Notes: generated from the sequence alone by a model not told the origin. Counted from the stretch's first letter, positions 1 to 10,068 are shown. The stretch: 64,000 nucleotides of DNA from Bacillus pumilus (GCF_900186955.1 NZ_LT906438.1:2170001-2234000); one strand, 5' to 3'. Made by a program: numbers and translations.

Positions 1-75
1 ATTAGAAGAAGTTCCGCAAGCTGCGAGTGCAGCTGCAAGACCAGCTGTCATAAGTAATAATAACCACTTTTTCAT
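1..75 (-). CDS. artP: Arginine ABC transporter substrate-binding lipoprotein, 5' end only
   Basis: Only the first 25 codons are inside the window; the gene continues past base 1. They encode a lipoprotein signal peptide: Lys2-Lys3, a Leu/Ala-rich core and the lipobox LAAC with the modifiable Cys20. A good ribosome site (AGGAGG, complement of 82-90) precedes the ATG. In B. subtilis the gene beside brxB (yqiW) is artP (yqiX), the extracytoplasmic arginine-binding lipoprotein, and the signal peptide fits it. The lipoprotein call is seen in the sequence; the substrate is inferred from gene order alone. Confidence 0.6.
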   Translation of the reverse strand, partial: MKKWLLLLMTAGLAAALAACGTSSN

Positions 76-210
76 AAGATAGTGCCTCCTAGTATTTAAA
101 ATCATGTATTGTTTTGAATATTTATTCACTATAATGTATTTTAAACACTTTCTTTTTAAGATGCAATAGTATTTCGCTAAAATTATTTTGATTCAATGGT
201 CTTATATAAC

Positions 211-245
211 AAAAAGCAGACCGATCTAAAGACCGGACTGCTTTA
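211..245 (-). terminator. Rho-independent terminator of brxB
   Basis: Inverted repeat AAAGCAG-CCG / CGG-CTGCTTT. On the minus strand it is followed by a run of five T. It lies 26 bases after the brxB stop. Confidence 0.75.
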
Positions 246-270
246 TATGTCATCATTCAAACGTCACATG

Positions 271-708
271 TTAAATTTCTTTGCAATGCTCATCGAATGC
301 AGCTTGAAGCTTTGACACGACTTCCATTGGTTCGTGCCCTTCAATTTCATGACGTTCGACCATTTTAATGATTTTTCCATCTTTTAATAATGCAAAGGAT
401 GGTGAAGATGGCGGGAAGCCTTCAAAGTATTCACGGGCTCTTGCGGTTGCCTCTTTGTCTTGTCCAGCAAACACTGTCAGCAATTGATCTGGACGCTTAT
501 CGTAATGAACAGAATAGCCTGCAGCTGGTCTTGCAATACCGCCAGCACATCCGCATACTGAATTCACCATCACAAGTGCCGTGCCTTCTTTAGACAGGGC
601 TTCATCCACTTCTTCAGCTGATGTAAGCTCATTATAGCCAGCCTGTTTGATCTCTTCTCTCGCTTGTTTCACAATATCATTCATAAATAAATTAAAATCA
701 ATATTCAT
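271..708 (-). CDS. brxB: Bacilliredoxin BrxB (YqiW)
   Basis: A 145-residue DUF1094-family thiol-disulfide protein. The active site is C52-G-C54 in the stretch [13 protein letters not shown], the signature of bacilliredoxins. These proteins remove bacillithiol from S-bacillithiolated cytosolic proteins after oxidative stress (established for B. subtilis BrxA and BrxB). The start is ATG at 708, about 10 bases after AAAGGAG. It is a single-gene unit with its own terminator. The conserved tail [15 protein letters not shown] also matches the family. BrxA is a close paralogue, but position next to artP and bmrU favours BrxB. Confidence 0.9.
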   Translation of the reverse strand: MNIDFNLFMNDIVKQAREEIKQAGYNELTSAEEVDEALSKEGTALVMVNSVCGCAGGIARPAAGYSVHYDKRPDQLLTVFAGQDKEATARAREYFEGFPPSSPSFALLKDGKIIKMVERHEIEGHEPMEVVSKLQAAFDEHCKEI

Positions 709-878
709 TGTCCGTCCACTCCTTTAGCATGCCAAAACCATTTTAACAACATCATATCAAGGAAAACGCCTGCGGGCAAATGTGTTGTCTTTTCATTCCC
801 CACTTTTTCTGAACATCGTTTATACGCCGCGAAATTGGGGAAAAGTGATGATAAAGAGATGAAAGGGAGAACTGCGTG

Positions 879-1772
879 ATGGCACAATTCAAAAAAGCGA
901 TGCTCATTTATAATGGAAATGCTGGACAAAAAAACATGGAAAAAGTTCTCGGTCAAACAGTACCTCTTCTTTCTCTACATATTGATGAACTCATTCTTAA
1001 ACCAACAAAGCAGCCAAATGATGCTTATGAATTCTGTCGCACAATTGATGAGACGATAGAATTGCTTATCATATTAGGTGGAGATGGAACTGTGCATGAA
1101 TGTATGAATGGAATCGGTGGTTTAGAAAAAAGGCCAGCTGTAGCGATTTTACCAGGCGGGACATGCAATGACTTTTCTAGAACGCTTGGTATTCCGCAAC
1201 AAATGCAGAAAGCCGCTCAAATGATTGTAAACGGCGTAGAAAAAAAGGTCGACTTAATCAAAGCAGGAGATCGATACTTGTTAAACTTTTGGGGCATCGG
1301 GCTGATTGCAGACACATCCAACAATATTAATGACAAGGAAAAAGCTGTACTCGGCAAAATTAGCTACTTCACAAGTGCCCTGCGCACCTTACAGCAAACA
1401 GATCCTTTTCACGTACGAATTGAAACAGAGGAGGAAAGCTGGGAAGAGGACGCTGTCATCGTTCTTGTCATGAATGGACATTTCATCGGAACAAATAAAA
1501 TTGATTTGCCGAGTGCAGCGATTGATGATGGGAAAGCGGAAATCTTAATTTGCAGAAATACGAGCTTCTCTGCTCTAAAAGAAATCTTTTCTATGAACCG
1601 GGAAGAGCTGGAGGATTTCACCGGCGATCTGTCTCTCATTCAAGCATCCAATATTCAGATTCACACAAAAGAGGAAATGGATGCTGATACAGATGGCGAA
1701 GTGTACATGACAGCCCCTGCTTCTTTAGAAGTGTTAAAACAACATTTGACCTTTATTGTTCCAGCAGAATAA
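879..1772 (+). CDS. bmrU: BmrU-like diacylglycerol/lipid kinase
   Basis: About 297 residues with the DAGK_cat fold. The glycine-rich nucleotide motif ILGGDGTVHE lies near residue 70 and the second family motif LPGGTCNDF near residue 100. Family members phosphorylate diacylglycerol or related lipids; the substrate of BmrU is not known to me. ATG (879) lies 9 bases after AAAGGGAG; an in-frame GTG at 876 is equally possible. In B. subtilis bmrU is followed by the multidrug efflux gene bmr and its regulator bmrR. Here it ends in a terminator and neither gene follows, so it is an orphan of that operon. Confidence 0.8.
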   Translation: MAQFKKAMLIYNGNAGQKNMEKVLGQTVPLLSLHIDELILKPTKQPNDAYEFCRTIDETIELLIILGGDGTVHECMNGIGGLEKRPAVAILPGGTCNDFSRTLGIPQQMQKAAQMIVNGVEKKVDLIKAGDRYLLNFWGIGLIADTSNNINDKEKAVLGKISYFTSALRTLQQTDPFHVRIETEEESWEEDAVIVLVMNGHFIGTNKIDLPSAAIDDGKAEILICRNTSFSALKEIFSMNREELEDFTGDLSLIQASNIQIHTKEEMDADTDGEVYMTAPASLEVLKQHLTFIVPAE

Positions 1773-1773
1773 A

Positions 1774-1808
1774 GAAAACGCCCGAGATCATTCTTTTTCG
1801 GGCGTTTT
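1774..1808. terminator. Bidirectional terminator between bmrU and a convergent small gene
   Basis: Stem AACGCCCGA / TCGGGCGTT with an A run on the left and seven T on the right. It ends bmrU, and it overlaps the last codons of the minus-strand gene that ends at 1788. Confidence 0.85.
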
Positions 1809-2081
1809 TTTGATATAGCGTCTGTATAAATATTCAAGTGCATAACCAAGCAGCGTCCCGGCAAGAAGAGAAATTCCTAAGAGGCTATTCGCTGCTCCTT
1901 TAAATCCACCGACAATCAGCAAGCAATACACAATTTGAATCATTGAAACGATTGATATGATCAGTAGTAATCTTTCAGGATGGTTGCGTGATTTAGAAAT
2001 ATATCGAAGAAAAGCGAACGCAATTGCTGTGATAAACATGAGTCCAATCGTTAAAAACGCAAAAAAGTCTAGTCCAGACAT
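1788..2081 (-). CDS. Small three-span membrane protein, function unknown
   Basis: 97 residues with three hydrophobic segments (roughly 5-26, 37-58 and 64-85) and a charged C-terminus (YRRYIKKTPEKE). The ATG at 2081 has a strong ribosome site, AGAAAGGAG, at the usual distance, which together with the typical membrane composition makes the gene credible. I do not recognise the family with certainty; a YesK-like protein is one possibility. It lies downstream of the bkd operon on the same strand and converges on bmrU, in the place where bmr and bmrR stand in B. subtilis. Confidence 0.65.
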   Translation of the reverse strand: MSGLDFFAFLTIGLMFITAIAFAFLRYISKSRNHPERLLLIISIVSMIQIVYCLLIVGGFKGAANSLLGISLLAGTLLGYALEYLYRRYIKKTPEKE

Positions 2082-2108
2082 ACCATCGCTCCTTTCTCAT
2101 CATGTGGA

Positions 2109-2133
2109 AATCCCCCTCTCCTTAGCGGGAGGG
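2109..2133 (-). other. GC-rich stem-loop after bkdB
   Basis: TCCCCCTC / GAGGGGGA inverted repeat just after the bkdB stop. The minus-strand side has only a short T stretch after the stem, so it is a weak terminator or an mRNA 3'-end stabiliser. Confidence 0.45.
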
Positions 2134-2146
2134 GGACATTCTTGTT

Positions 2147-3403
2147 TTAGTAAACAGATGTTTGCTCATCAATGCCTTCAAGGATTTGTTTAATCCGTTG
2201 AAGGAATCTGCCGCATACAAGACCATCAAGAACTCTGTGATCTAATGAGAGACAAAGGTTGACCATGTCTCTTGCTGCAATCATACCATTTACAATCATT
2301 GGACGCTTCACGATCGATTCTACTTGTAAAATCGCCGCTTGCGGATAATTGATGATTCCCATAGATTGTACAGAACCAAATGATCCCGTGTTGTTTACAG
2401 TGAAGGTGCCGCCTTCCATGTCACTTTGCTTCAGCGTACCTTGTCTCACCTTGGAAGCAAGCTCATGAATTTCCTTGGCGATGCCTTTAATCGTTTTTTC
2501 ATCTGCATCCTTAATAACTGGAACAAAAAGAGCGTCATCAGTCGCAACAGCAATCGAGACATTGATCGCTTTCTTTTGCACAATTTTATCTCCAGCCCAC
2601 ATGCTGTTCATTTCTGGGAATTCCTTTAAGCCCTGAGCCACTGCTTTGACAAAGAACGCAAAGAACGTCAAATTAAAGCCTTCTTTTGCTTTAAATTGGT
2701 CCTTGAGCTGATTTCTTCTAGTCACAAGGTTTGTCACATCAACTTCCATCATCGTCCATGCATGCGGAATTTCATGTTTGCTTCTCAGCATATTTGCCGC
2801 AATCGCCTGTCTGATTGGCGTGACTGGCACTTCAACATCACCAGGCATTGTAGAGATGGAAGGCGCCGCTTTTGGTTTTGATGGCTGCACAGGCTCTGGC
2901 TTGACCGCCTGTTCATTGCCAGGTGCTGTCTTCTCTTGCATGCCGCCGTTTTCAATGAGCTGAAGTAAATCTTTTCTTGTGATTCGTCCGCCTGCTCCCG
3001 TTCCTTGCACTGCCGCTAAATCAATGCTGTGCTCATCTGCTAACCGAAGGACTGCTGGAGAGTAGCGTTTCTTTTGACTTTGATTCTCTTTTGTTTGATC
3101 TGCTTCAGGTGCTTCACTTTGCTCAGGTGCCGCTTCTTCTTTCGCACTCTGCTGTGAGCTACCTTCTACTTCAATTTCACAGAACACTTCTCCTACTTGC
3201 AGTGTATCGCCTTCTTCAGCCGATAGCTTTGTAATCGTTCCTGTAAAAGATGACGGGACTTCTGCGTTCACTTTATCCGTCATAACTTCCGCAATAGGAT
3301 CGTATTTATTCACATGATCGCCAGGTGAAACGAGCCATTTGCTGATGGTTCCTTCTGTTACACTTTCACCTAACTGAGGCATTTTCATTTGTTCAATTGC
3401 CAC
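2147..3403 (-). CDS. bkdB: Branched-chain 2-oxo acid dehydrogenase E2 (dihydrolipoyl transacylase)
   Basis: 418 residues with the E2 architecture: N-terminal lipoyl domain with the lipoylated Lys44 in TDKVNAE; a Pro/Ala/Glu-rich linker; a peripheral E1/E3-binding domain near 120-155 (SPAVLRLADEH...GTGAGGRITRKDL); a second linker; and the C-terminal catalytic domain with the active-site motif DHRVLDG. It transfers the acyl group from E1 to CoA, making the isobutyryl-, isovaleryl- and 2-methylbutyryl-CoA primers of branched fatty acids. The start is GTG (3401-3403), six bases after GGAGGG. It is the last gene of the bkd operon. Confidence 0.95.
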   Translation of the reverse strand: MAIEQMKMPQLGESVTEGTISKWLVSPGDHVNKYDPIAEVMTDKVNAEVPSSFTGTITKLSAEEGDTLQVGEVFCEIEVEGSSQQSAKEEAAPEQSEAPEADQTKENQSQKKRYSPAVLRLADEHSIDLAAVQGTGAGGRITRKDLLQLIENGGMQEKTAPGNEQAVKPEPVQPSKPKAAPSISTMPGDVEVPVTPIRQAIAANMLRSKHEIPHAWTMMEVDVTNLVTRRNQLKDQFKAKEGFNLTFFAFFVKAVAQGLKEFPEMNSMWAGDKIVQKKAINVSIAVATDDALFVPVIKDADEKTIKGIAKEIHELASKVRQGTLKQSDMEGGTFTVNNTGSFGSVQSMGIINYPQAAILQVESIVKRPMIVNGMIAARDMVNLCLSLDHRVLDGLVCGRFLQRIKQILEGIDEQTSVY

Positions 3404-3421
3404 TTGAAACCCTCCTCTTTC

Positions 3422-4405
3422 TTAAAACGCCGCTAGCTCTCTCATTTCAGCTTCAACCTTATCTGGGTTGACCATGAAGAATTTTTCCATCGTCGGTGCA
3501 TAAGGCATTGCCGGGATTTCTGGTCCGGCTAGACGTTTGATTGGTGCGTCTAAATCAAATAAGCAATGCTCTGATATGATCGCCGCTACCTCACTCATGA
3601 TGCTGCCCTCTTTTGTATCTTCCGTTAAAAGAAGCACTTTGCCTGTTTTTGATGCCGCTTCAATAATGGCTTCCTGATCAAGCGGGTACACTGTTCTCAA
3701 ATCGAGAATATGCGCAGAAATGCCGTCTTTTGCAAGGCGGTCTGCTGCTTGCAATGCAAAATGGACGCAGAGGCCATATGTAATGACCGTGATATCATCA
3801 CCTTCACGTTTCACATCTGCTTTTCCAATAGGGAGTGTGTAATCCTCTTCAGGTACTTCTCCTTTAATAAGACGGTAGGCACGTTTGTGTTCAAAGAACA
3901 ATACAGGATCTGGATCACGCACCGCAGCTTTTAAAAGACCTTTTACATCATAAGGCGTAGAAGGCATGACAATCTTCAAACCAGGCTGGTTGGCAAAGAT
4001 CGCTTCAACTGATTGTGAATGATAAAGCGCCCCGTGAACTCCGCCCCCATAAGGTGCGCGGATGACCATTGGACAGCTCCAATCGTTATTTGAGCGGTAT
4101 CTAATTTTCGCAGCCTCTGAAATGATTTGGTTAATAGCAGGCATGATAAAATCCGCAAATTGCATCTCAGCAATTGGGCGCATTCCATACATCGCTGCTC
4201 CAATCCCTACACCAGCAATGGCTGATTCTGCAAGAGGTGTATCCATGACGCGCGCTTCTCCGAATTGCTCATAAAGACCCGCTGTCGCTTTAAATACGCC
4301 GCCCTTTTTCCCGACATCCTCTCCGAGCACAAACACTTTCGGATCTCGCTCCATTTCTTCTTTCATCGCCAGTGTAATGGCGTCTATATATGACATAACA
4401 GGCAT
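3422..4405 (-). CDS. bkdAB: Branched-chain 2-oxo acid dehydrogenase E1 beta subunit
   Basis: 327 residues, nearly colinear with B. subtilis BkdAB from MSYIDAI to the C-terminal ELAAF. It contains the transketolase pyrimidine-binding region (VFVLGEDVG, DTPLAESAIAG) and the C-terminal transketolase domain (DLRTVYPLD, LLLTEDTKEGS). With BkdAA it forms the thiamine-diphosphate-dependent E1 that decarboxylates the keto acids of Val, Leu and Ile. It sits 12 bases after bkdAA and 18 bases before bkdB. Two in-frame ATGs (codons 1 and 4) are possible; the first is used here. Confidence 0.95.
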   Translation of the reverse strand: MPVMSYIDAITLAMKEEMERDPKVFVLGEDVGKKGGVFKATAGLYEQFGEARVMDTPLAESAIAGVGIGAAMYGMRPIAEMQFADFIMPAINQIISEAAKIRYRSNNDWSCPMVIRAPYGGGVHGALYHSQSVEAIFANQPGLKIVMPSTPYDVKGLLKAAVRDPDPVLFFEHKRAYRLIKGEVPEEDYTLPIGKADVKREGDDITVITYGLCVHFALQAADRLAKDGISAHILDLRTVYPLDQEAIIEAASKTGKVLLLTEDTKEGSIMSEVAAIISEHCLFDLDAPIKRLAGPEIPAMPYAPTMEKFFMVNPDKVEAEMRELAAF

Positions 4406-4417
4406 TTTTATTCCCCC

Positions 4418-5410
4418 TTACTCCGCATACACGTAACGAAGTGCGCTTTCAGCATCAGCATAAGCAGCGTTTTCCGCTTCATCAGTGGCTTCGTTTACGA
4501 TTTGCATGATTTCTTTTGTCATCTCTTCTTTCATTTCTGAAGTCATGATGTTTCCTTCGGTTAAATACGTTTCATATTGGATGAGCGGATCTTTCTTTCT
4601 CGCTTCGAGCACTTCTTCTTTTTCTCGATAGCTTGAATCATCGTCATCACTTGAATGCGCAGTTAAACGGTAAGAGATCGTTTCAATCAACGTTGGTCCT
4701 TCGCCTTTTGCTGCACGGTCTCTCGCTTCTTTGACAGCGGCATATACTTCAAGCGGATCATTGCCATCAACGGTTACGCCAGGCATTCCGTATCCAATCG
4801 CACGATCTGAAATGCGTTCACATGCTACTTGTTTGTCATACGGTACGGAAATCGCGTACTTATTGTTTTCACACATGAAAATAACAGGCAGCTTATGCAC
4901 AGCAGCGAAGTTAGCGCCTTCGTGGAAATCACCTTGGTTTGAAGAGCCCTCACCGAACGTGACAAAGCTGACAAAGTTTTTCTGATCTAGACGTCCAGCA
5001 AGTGCGATGCCAACTGCATGAGGAACCTGCGTTGTAACAGGTGAAGATCCTGTCACAATTCGATTTGATTTCTGTCCAAAATGCCCTGGCATCTGTCTTC
5101 CGCCTGAGCTTGGATCGTCTTGTTTTGCGAAACCTGACATCATTAAATCTTTTGCTGTCATCCCAAATGCGAGGACAACCCCCATATCACGGTAGTAAGG
5201 CAAGACGTAATCCTCTTCTCTATTGAGAGCGAAAGCAGCACCGACTTGCTGCGCTTCCTGCCCTTGACAAGAAATGACGAATGGAATTTTACCAGAACGG
5301 TTTAAAAGCCACATCCGTTCATCAATTTTTCTTGCTAGAAGCATTGTTCTGTATATATCAATTGCTTGTTCATCTGATAATCCTAATTCATGATGACGCA
5401 TGTTACTCAT
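4418..5410 (-). CDS. bkdAA: Branched-chain 2-oxo acid dehydrogenase E1 alpha subunit
   Basis: 330 residues. The thiamine-diphosphate motif is intact: GEGSSNQGDFHEG at its start and CENNKYAIS at its end. SYRLTAHSSDDD is the conserved phosphorylation-loop region of E1 alpha proteins. It pairs with BkdAB. The ATG at 5410 follows GGAGGGAAATAAG. It lies 17 bases after lpdV within the operon. Confidence 0.95.
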   Translation of the reverse strand: MSNMRHHELGLSDEQAIDIYRTMLLARKIDERMWLLNRSGKIPFVISCQGQEAQQVGAAFALNREEDYVLPYYRDMGVVLAFGMTAKDLMMSGFAKQDDPSSGGRQMPGHFGQKSNRIVTGSSPVTTQVPHAVGIALAGRLDQKNFVSFVTFGEGSSNQGDFHEGANFAAVHKLPVIFMCENNKYAISVPYDKQVACERISDRAIGYGMPGVTVDGNDPLEVYAAVKEARDRAAKGEGPTLIETISYRLTAHSSDDDDSSYREKEEVLEARKKDPLIQYETYLTEGNIMTSEMKEEMTKEIMQIVNEATDEAENAAYADAESALRYVYAE

Positions 5411-5427
5411 CTTATTTCCCTCCTTGA

Positions 5428-6852
5428 TTAAAAATGGATCGCTTTCCCGTCAACAGCAAGGGCAGCCTCGCCAATCGCCTCTGATAAGGTTGGGTGCGGG
5501 TGAATTGTTTGCCCGACTTCCCACGGCGTTGCATCAAGTACTTTGGCTAATCCAGCTTCAGATATCATATCTGTGACATGAGGACCAATCATATGAATCC
5601 CTAAAATATCATCTGTCTTTTGATCAGCAATGATTTTGACGAATCCATCTGACTCCCCGTACACAAGTGCTTTTCCGATCGCCATAAATGGAAATTTCCC
5701 CATTTTGACTTCGAAGCCTTGCTCTTTTGCCGCCTGTTCAGTGAGTCCAACACTAGCGGTTTCTGGGTGAGAATAAACACATTTAGAAACGAGCGTTTCA
5801 TCGAGCGGCTTCGGATCTTTCCCAGCCATATGCTCCACAGCAATCATGCCTTCGTGTGAAGCCACATGTGCCAGCTGAAGCCCGCCAATAACATCTCCTA
5901 TTGCATAAATATGTGATTCTTTCGTTTGATAATGTTCATTCACGACAATGCCTTGTTTTTCTGTTTGAATGTCCGTGTTTTCAAGACCAATGCCTTCAAT
6001 ATTTGGTACTCTGCCGACTGATAGAAGAAGTTTTTCCGCTTCAAACGTCTGAATGTCTCCATCCTTTTCTGCTTGAATCGTCACGAGATTCTCCTGTTTT
6101 TTGACGGTATCTGGCAGTACTTTCGCATTTGTCACAAAGGTGATGCCTTTTTTAGATAAAAGCTTTTCCATTTCTTTAGAAATGTCATGATCCTCTGTTG
6201 GCAATATGCGGTCTGCAAATTCAATCACTGTCACCTTCACACCAAAATCATTGAGCATGGAAGCCCACTCGATTCCGATTACCCCGCCGCCGACAATGAG
6301 CATCGACTGCGGAAGCTCTGGCAGTTCTAGTGCATCATCTGATGTTAGAATATGCGTCCCATCTGCTTCAAGTCCAGGCAGCACACGCGGTCTTGAACCT
6401 GTCGCAACGATGACCTGCTTTGGAATGAGCATCTCATTTTCATCTCCATTTGCCATTTCTACGGAGATGGTTCCTGGCATTGGCGAAAAGATAGATGGAC
6501 CAAGAATACGGCCGATCCCTTCATAAACATCTATTTTCCCTTGTTTCATTAAATATTTGACGCCGCCTGCTAGTTTCTCTACAATCTCTGCTTTTCTTTT
6601 CTGCACATTGGCAAACTGCAAGGCAATGCCGTTTGCCTCAACGCCAAAATCAGCAGCACGTTTGACGGTTTGATAGACTTCAGCACTTCTAAGCAGTGCT
6701 TTAGACGGAATGCATCCTTTATGCAGACATGTTCCGCCAAGCTTTTCTTTTTCTACAACTGCTGTTTTTAATCCAAGCTGTGAGGCACGAATGGCCGCTA
6801 CATAGCCGCCTGTGCCTCCACCAAGAATGACGAGGTCATATTCAGTTGCCAT
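5428..6852 (-). CDS. lpdV: Dihydrolipoamide dehydrogenase of the branched-chain keto-acid complex (E3)
   Basis: 474 residues. FAD-binding [10 protein letters not shown] at the N-terminus, the redox disulfide in [13 protein letters not shown], the NAD-binding [11 protein letters not shown], and the C-terminal His-Glu motif HPHPTLSEA. It reoxidises the lipoyl arm of BkdB. Its start overlaps the end of buk by 11 bases, so translation is probably coupled. The operon-specific symbol lpdV (bkdC) follows the context; the housekeeping PdhD is a paralogue. Confidence 0.93.
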   Translation of the reverse strand: MATEYDLVILGGGTGGYVAAIRASQLGLKTAVVEKEKLGGTCLHKGCIPSKALLRSAEVYQTVKRAADFGVEANGIALQFANVQKRKAEIVEKLAGGVKYLMKQGKIDVYEGIGRILGPSIFSPMPGTISVEMANGDENEMLIPKQVIVATGSRPRVLPGLEADGTHILTSDDALELPELPQSMLIVGGGVIGIEWASMLNDFGVKVTVIEFADRILPTEDHDISKEMEKLLSKKGITFVTNAKVLPDTVKKQENLVTIQAEKDGDIQTFEAEKLLLSVGRVPNIEGIGLENTDIQTEKQGIVVNEHYQTKESHIYAIGDVIGGLQLAHVASHEGMIAVEHMAGKDPKPLDETLVSKCVYSHPETASVGLTEQAAKEQGFEVKMGKFPFMAIGKALVYGESDGFVKIIADQKTDDILGIHMIGPHVTDMISEAGLAKVLDATPWEVGQTIHPHPTLSEAIGEAALAVDGKAIHF

Positions 6853-7963
6853 GACTAGTCACTCCTTTCTTCATCCGTTGATCATTTGGGTATTCTTTCG
6901 GAGATTCTTCTTCTTTTAAAATACGAAGTGCACCTTCTGCTAAGGATTGCAGTTCATTTTCGCCTGGATACACGACAACATCTGAAATCCAGTCAATGTG
7001 ACCTCTAATACTTGATGTAATTTGTTTGCTGTACGCAAGTCCGCCTGTTAACACAATAACGTCAACTGCGCCTTTTAAGACAGCACTAGCCGCACCGATT
7101 TCCTTGGCAATTTGATAGCACATCGCTTCATAAATCAGCGCCGCCCGTTCATCGCCTGCTTCAATCATGCGCTCAACTTTCACAGCATCTGTCGTACCAA
7201 GGTAGCCCGCAAGACCACCTTCACCAATAATGCGTTTCAGCATTTCCTCTTGGCTGTACTGACCAGAAAAGCAAAGATTGACGAGGTCACCTGTTGGCAG
7301 GGTCCCCGCTCGCTCCGGACTGAAAGGTCCTTCGCCATGCAGTCCGTTATTGACATCAATGACTTTACCTTTTTCATGGACACCAATGGTGATGCCGCCG
7401 CCCATATGTGTAATAATCATATTCAAATCTTCGTAGCGCTTCCCAAAGGATGCAGCTGTTTTTCTTGCGACTGCTTTTTGATTTAATGCATGGAAGATGC
7501 TTTTTCTTTCAATCGTTGGCAGCCCTGAAATACGAGCAATTGGCTTTAGCTCATCCACTACAACTGGATCGACAATAAAAGCTGGGATGTTCAAACCAAG
7601 TGCAATTTCTCGTGCAATGATACCGCCCAGATTTGATGCATGCTGGCCAGCATATCCTTCTTTCAAGTCTTGCACCATTTGCTCATTGACTTCATATGTG
7701 CCACCTTCAATCGGACGAAGAAGACCGCCGCGCGCACAAACTGCATCAAACTTTGAGATGTTCATTCCTTGTTCATGCAGCGTCTTCAGGATTGTTTCTT
7801 GACGAAATGAAAACTGATCAATGATATGTGGAAACTGCTTTAATTCCTCATCTGTATGTCTGAGTGTCGTTTCAAAAATAGATCGTTCATTGTGAAACAC
7901 ACCAATTTTTGTTGAAGTAGAGCCAGGATTAATTGTGAGAATACGCCATTCTTTTGTCAGCAA
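6842..7963 (-). CDS. buk: Butyrate kinase (branched-chain acyl kinase)
   Basis: Acetokinase-family protein of about 373 residues. Phosphate loop [11 protein letters not shown] at the N-terminus, [15 protein letters not shown] in the middle, and [10 protein letters not shown] near the C-terminus. With Ptb it turns branched acyl-CoA into the free acid and ATP. There is no ATG or GTG start. The chosen TTG (7961-7963) lies 8 bases after GGAGG; a TTG six bases upstream is too close to the ribosome site. It overlaps lpdV at its 3' end. Confidence 0.92.
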   Translation of the reverse strand: MLTKEWRILTINPGSTSTKIGVFHNERSIFETTLRHTDEELKQFPHIIDQFSFRQETILKTLHEQGMNISKFDAVCARGGLLRPIEGGTYEVNEQMVQDLKEGYAGQHASNLGGIIAREIALGLNIPAFIVDPVVVDELKPIARISGLPTIERKSIFHALNQKAVARKTAASFGKRYEDLNMIITHMGGGITIGVHEKGKVIDVNNGLHGEGPFSPERAGTLPTGDLVNLCFSGQYSQEEMLKRIIGEGGLAGYLGTTDAVKVERMIEAGDERAALIYEAMCYQIAKEIGAASAVLKGAVDVIVLTGGLAYSKQITSSIRGHIDWISDVVVYPGENELQSLAEGALRILKEEESPKEYPNDQRMKKGVTSHGN

Positions 7964-7996
7964 AAACAAAACCTCCGTTTCAACTCATTCTTCAAA

Positions 7997-9091
7997 TTAG
8001 CGACGACTTAAAATATGTTGGCCATTTTGCAGGAATTGACTTCTTGATTTGCGCATTCTTTCAATTCGCTCCTCCGCCAATCGGTCTGCCGCTTTATAAG
8101 TTGGAATGGCATCACGGTTTGAAATTTCAATCACGCGTTCAATATTTTGGTAAATACCTTCTACCTTTTTCATCGCACGATCTGCATTATAGCCATAAAG
8201 CTCATCAGCAACGTTAATCACACCGCCTGCATTGATCACATAATCAGGTGCATACACAATACCCATTTCATGAATCAGATCGCCGTGATGCGTTTCTCTC
8301 AGCTGGTTATTCGCTGCACCTGCGATGACCTTTGCTTTCAGCTTAGGAATCGTTACATCATTAATCGTTGCACCAAGTGCACAAGGGGCATAAATATCAC
8401 ATGCTTGATCATAAATATCGTCAGGGTCTACAGCTTTTGCGCCAAAGTCTTCTACAGCTCGTTTTACAGAGTCTTTGTTGATATCTGTGACAATTAGCTG
8501 TGCGCCTTCTTCGTGCAGATGTTTACACAAATTGTAGGCGACATTCCCAACACCTTGGACTGCAATCGTTTTTCCTTCTAGTGAGTCGGTTCCAAATGCA
8601 GCTTTGGCAGCAGCTTTCATCCCTTTATATACACCGTAAGCCGTAACAGGAGACGGGTTTCCGGATGAACCAAATGCAGGAGAAATACCTGTCACAAAGT
8701 CTGTTTCTTCATGAATCAGATCCATGTCTTCTACCGTTGTACCGACATCCTCCGCTGTGATATAGCGGCCATTTAATCCTTGTATGTAGCGTCCAAACGC
8801 ACGGAACATTTCTTCATTTTTATCTTTTCTCGGGTCACCGATGATGACTGTTTTCCCGCCGCCAAGATTCAGGCCTGCTGCTGCGTTTTTATAAGTCATG
8901 CCTCTTGCTAGACGAAGTGCATCTTCGATTGCTGCTTCTTCGTTTTCATACGTCCACATTCTTGTCCCGCCTAGTGCTGGGCCAAGTGTTGTATCATGAA
9001 TGGCAATAATCGCTTTTAAGCCAGATTGTTCATCCTGACAAAATACAAGCTGCTCATAATCGTATCGTTCCATATATTTAAAAAGTTCCAT
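7997..9091 (-). CDS. bcd: Leucine/branched-chain amino-acid dehydrogenase
   Basis: 364 residues of the Glu/Leu/Phe/Val dehydrogenase family. Catalytic-lysine region [11 protein letters not shown] in the substrate domain and the Rossmann motif [11 protein letters not shown] in the NAD domain. It oxidatively deaminates Leu, Ile and Val to the keto acids used by the downstream E1-E2-E3 complex. The ATG at 9091 has GGAGGAATAAACA in front. Second gene of the operon, 25 bases after ptb. Confidence 0.95.
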   Translation of the reverse strand: MELFKYMERYDYEQLVFCQDEQSGLKAIIAIHDTTLGPALGGTRMWTYENEEAAIEDALRLARGMTYKNAAAGLNLGGGKTVIIGDPRKDKNEEMFRAFGRYIQGLNGRYITAEDVGTTVEDMDLIHEETDFVTGISPAFGSSGNPSPVTAYGVYKGMKAAAKAAFGTDSLEGKTIAVQGVGNVAYNLCKHLHEEGAQLIVTDINKDSVKRAVEDFGAKAVDPDDIYDQACDIYAPCALGATINDVTIPKLKAKVIAGAANNQLRETHHGDLIHEMGIVYAPDYVINAGGVINVADELYGYNADRAMKKVEGIYQNIERVIEISNRDAIPTYKAADRLAEERIERMRKSRSQFLQNGQHILSRR

Positions 9092-9116
9092 TGTTTATTC
9101 CTCCTATAACTTTCGC

Positions 9117-10010
9117 TTAATTTGATGTACAGATGGCAAGTGCAATTGAATAAAGCTTACTTTCGGCTGTATCCGACCGGCTTGTTAAAGCAATCGGTGC
9201 CTTCGCTCCTGCCACCACAGCTCCCACCTTTGCATGTGCAAAGTAGATGAGAGATTTATAAAGAATGTTCCCTGCTTCAATCGTTGGCACAAGCAAAATA
9301 TCTGCATGACCGGCGACATCACTCGTAATATTTTTATGAGAAGCTGCTGTTTGAGAAATGGCATTGTCTAATGCCAGAGGCCCGTCAATGAGGCAGCCAG
9401 AAATTTGACCTCGCTTATTCATTTGCGCCAGGCTTGCCGCTGTCAAAGTGGAATCCATTGCCGGGTTCACGACCTCTACCGCAGATAACACGGCCACCTT
9501 TGGCATGTCATTTCCAACAGCTTGCGCTACTTGAACAGCATTGATCGTAATCTCTTTGAACATGTTTAAATCGGGCGCGATGTTCATCCCAGAATCTGTG
9601 ACATAAATAAACCGATCAAAGCCCGGCACTTCGAATGCCGCGACATGTGATAGTACACTCGCCGTCCGCAGCCCGTACTCTTTATTCAGCACCGCTTTTA
9701 ATAGAACGGCTGTCGTGACATGCCCCTTCATCAATATATCTGCATGCTTCTCACTCACTGCCTGCACGGCAATTTTGGCTGATTCTTCAGGAGAATCCGA
9801 GTGAATAATATCTATCCAGTCTTCATTGATCTCATGCTGTTTCACCAGCTCCTTCAGGTTGCGCTTGTTCCCAACCAGCAGGAAGCGAGCGACCTTTCGT
9901 TCAATTGCCATCTTGATGGCATGAAGCACTTCTTCGTCTTCTGCATGAGCCACAGCAGCAGTTTTATTCTGCAACTGGGCGGCTTTCATAATCAGATCGT
10001 CAAGCTTCAT
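9117..10010 (-). CDS. ptb: Phosphate butyryltransferase
   Basis: 297 residues, the usual family length. It converts acyl-CoA and phosphate to acyl phosphate, feeding Buk. Family motifs include VAHAEDEEVL, LMKGHVTTAVLL and the C-terminal LLVPTIEAGNILYKSL. The reading frame stays open for 28 more codons upstream, but the start chosen is the ATG at 10008-10010: it follows GGAAAGGTGG, aligns with the B. subtilis N-terminus (MKLKDLI), and the longer version would overlap the sigma-54 promoter. First gene of the bkd operon. Confidence 0.93.
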   Translation of the reverse strand: MKLDDLIMKAAQLQNKTAAVAHAEDEEVLHAIKMAIERKVARFLLVGNKRNLKELVKQHEINEDWIDIIHSDSPEESAKIAVQAVSEKHADILMKGHVTTAVLLKAVLNKEYGLRTASVLSHVAAFEVPGFDRFIYVTDSGMNIAPDLNMFKEITINAVQVAQAVGNDMPKVAVLSAVEVVNPAMDSTLTAASLAQMNKRGQISGCLIDGPLALDNAISQTAASHKNITSDVAGHADILLVPTIEAGNILYKSLIYFAHAKVGAVVAGAKAPIALTSRSDTAESKLYSIALAICTSN

Positions 10011-10051
10011 ATATGCCCACCTTTCCTTATGCTCGGGTTCATGGTTTTTAT

Positions 10052-10068
10052 ATGCAAGTTCTATGCCA
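10052..10068 (-). promoter_or_regulatory. Sigma-54 (SigL) promoter of the ptb-bkd operon
   Basis: On the minus strand TGGCAT-N5-TTGCAT, with the invariant GG and GC at -24/-12 in the correct spacing. It stands 42 bases before the ptb ATG and just downstream of bkdR, which encodes a sigma-54 activator. This agrees with the known SigL/BkdR dependence of the B. subtilis bkd operon. Confidence 0.92.

Noticed and set aside
705..956. Minus-strand frame upstream of brxB
   Set aside because: It overlaps the bmrU start on the other strand, has no ribosome site and no protein-like composition.
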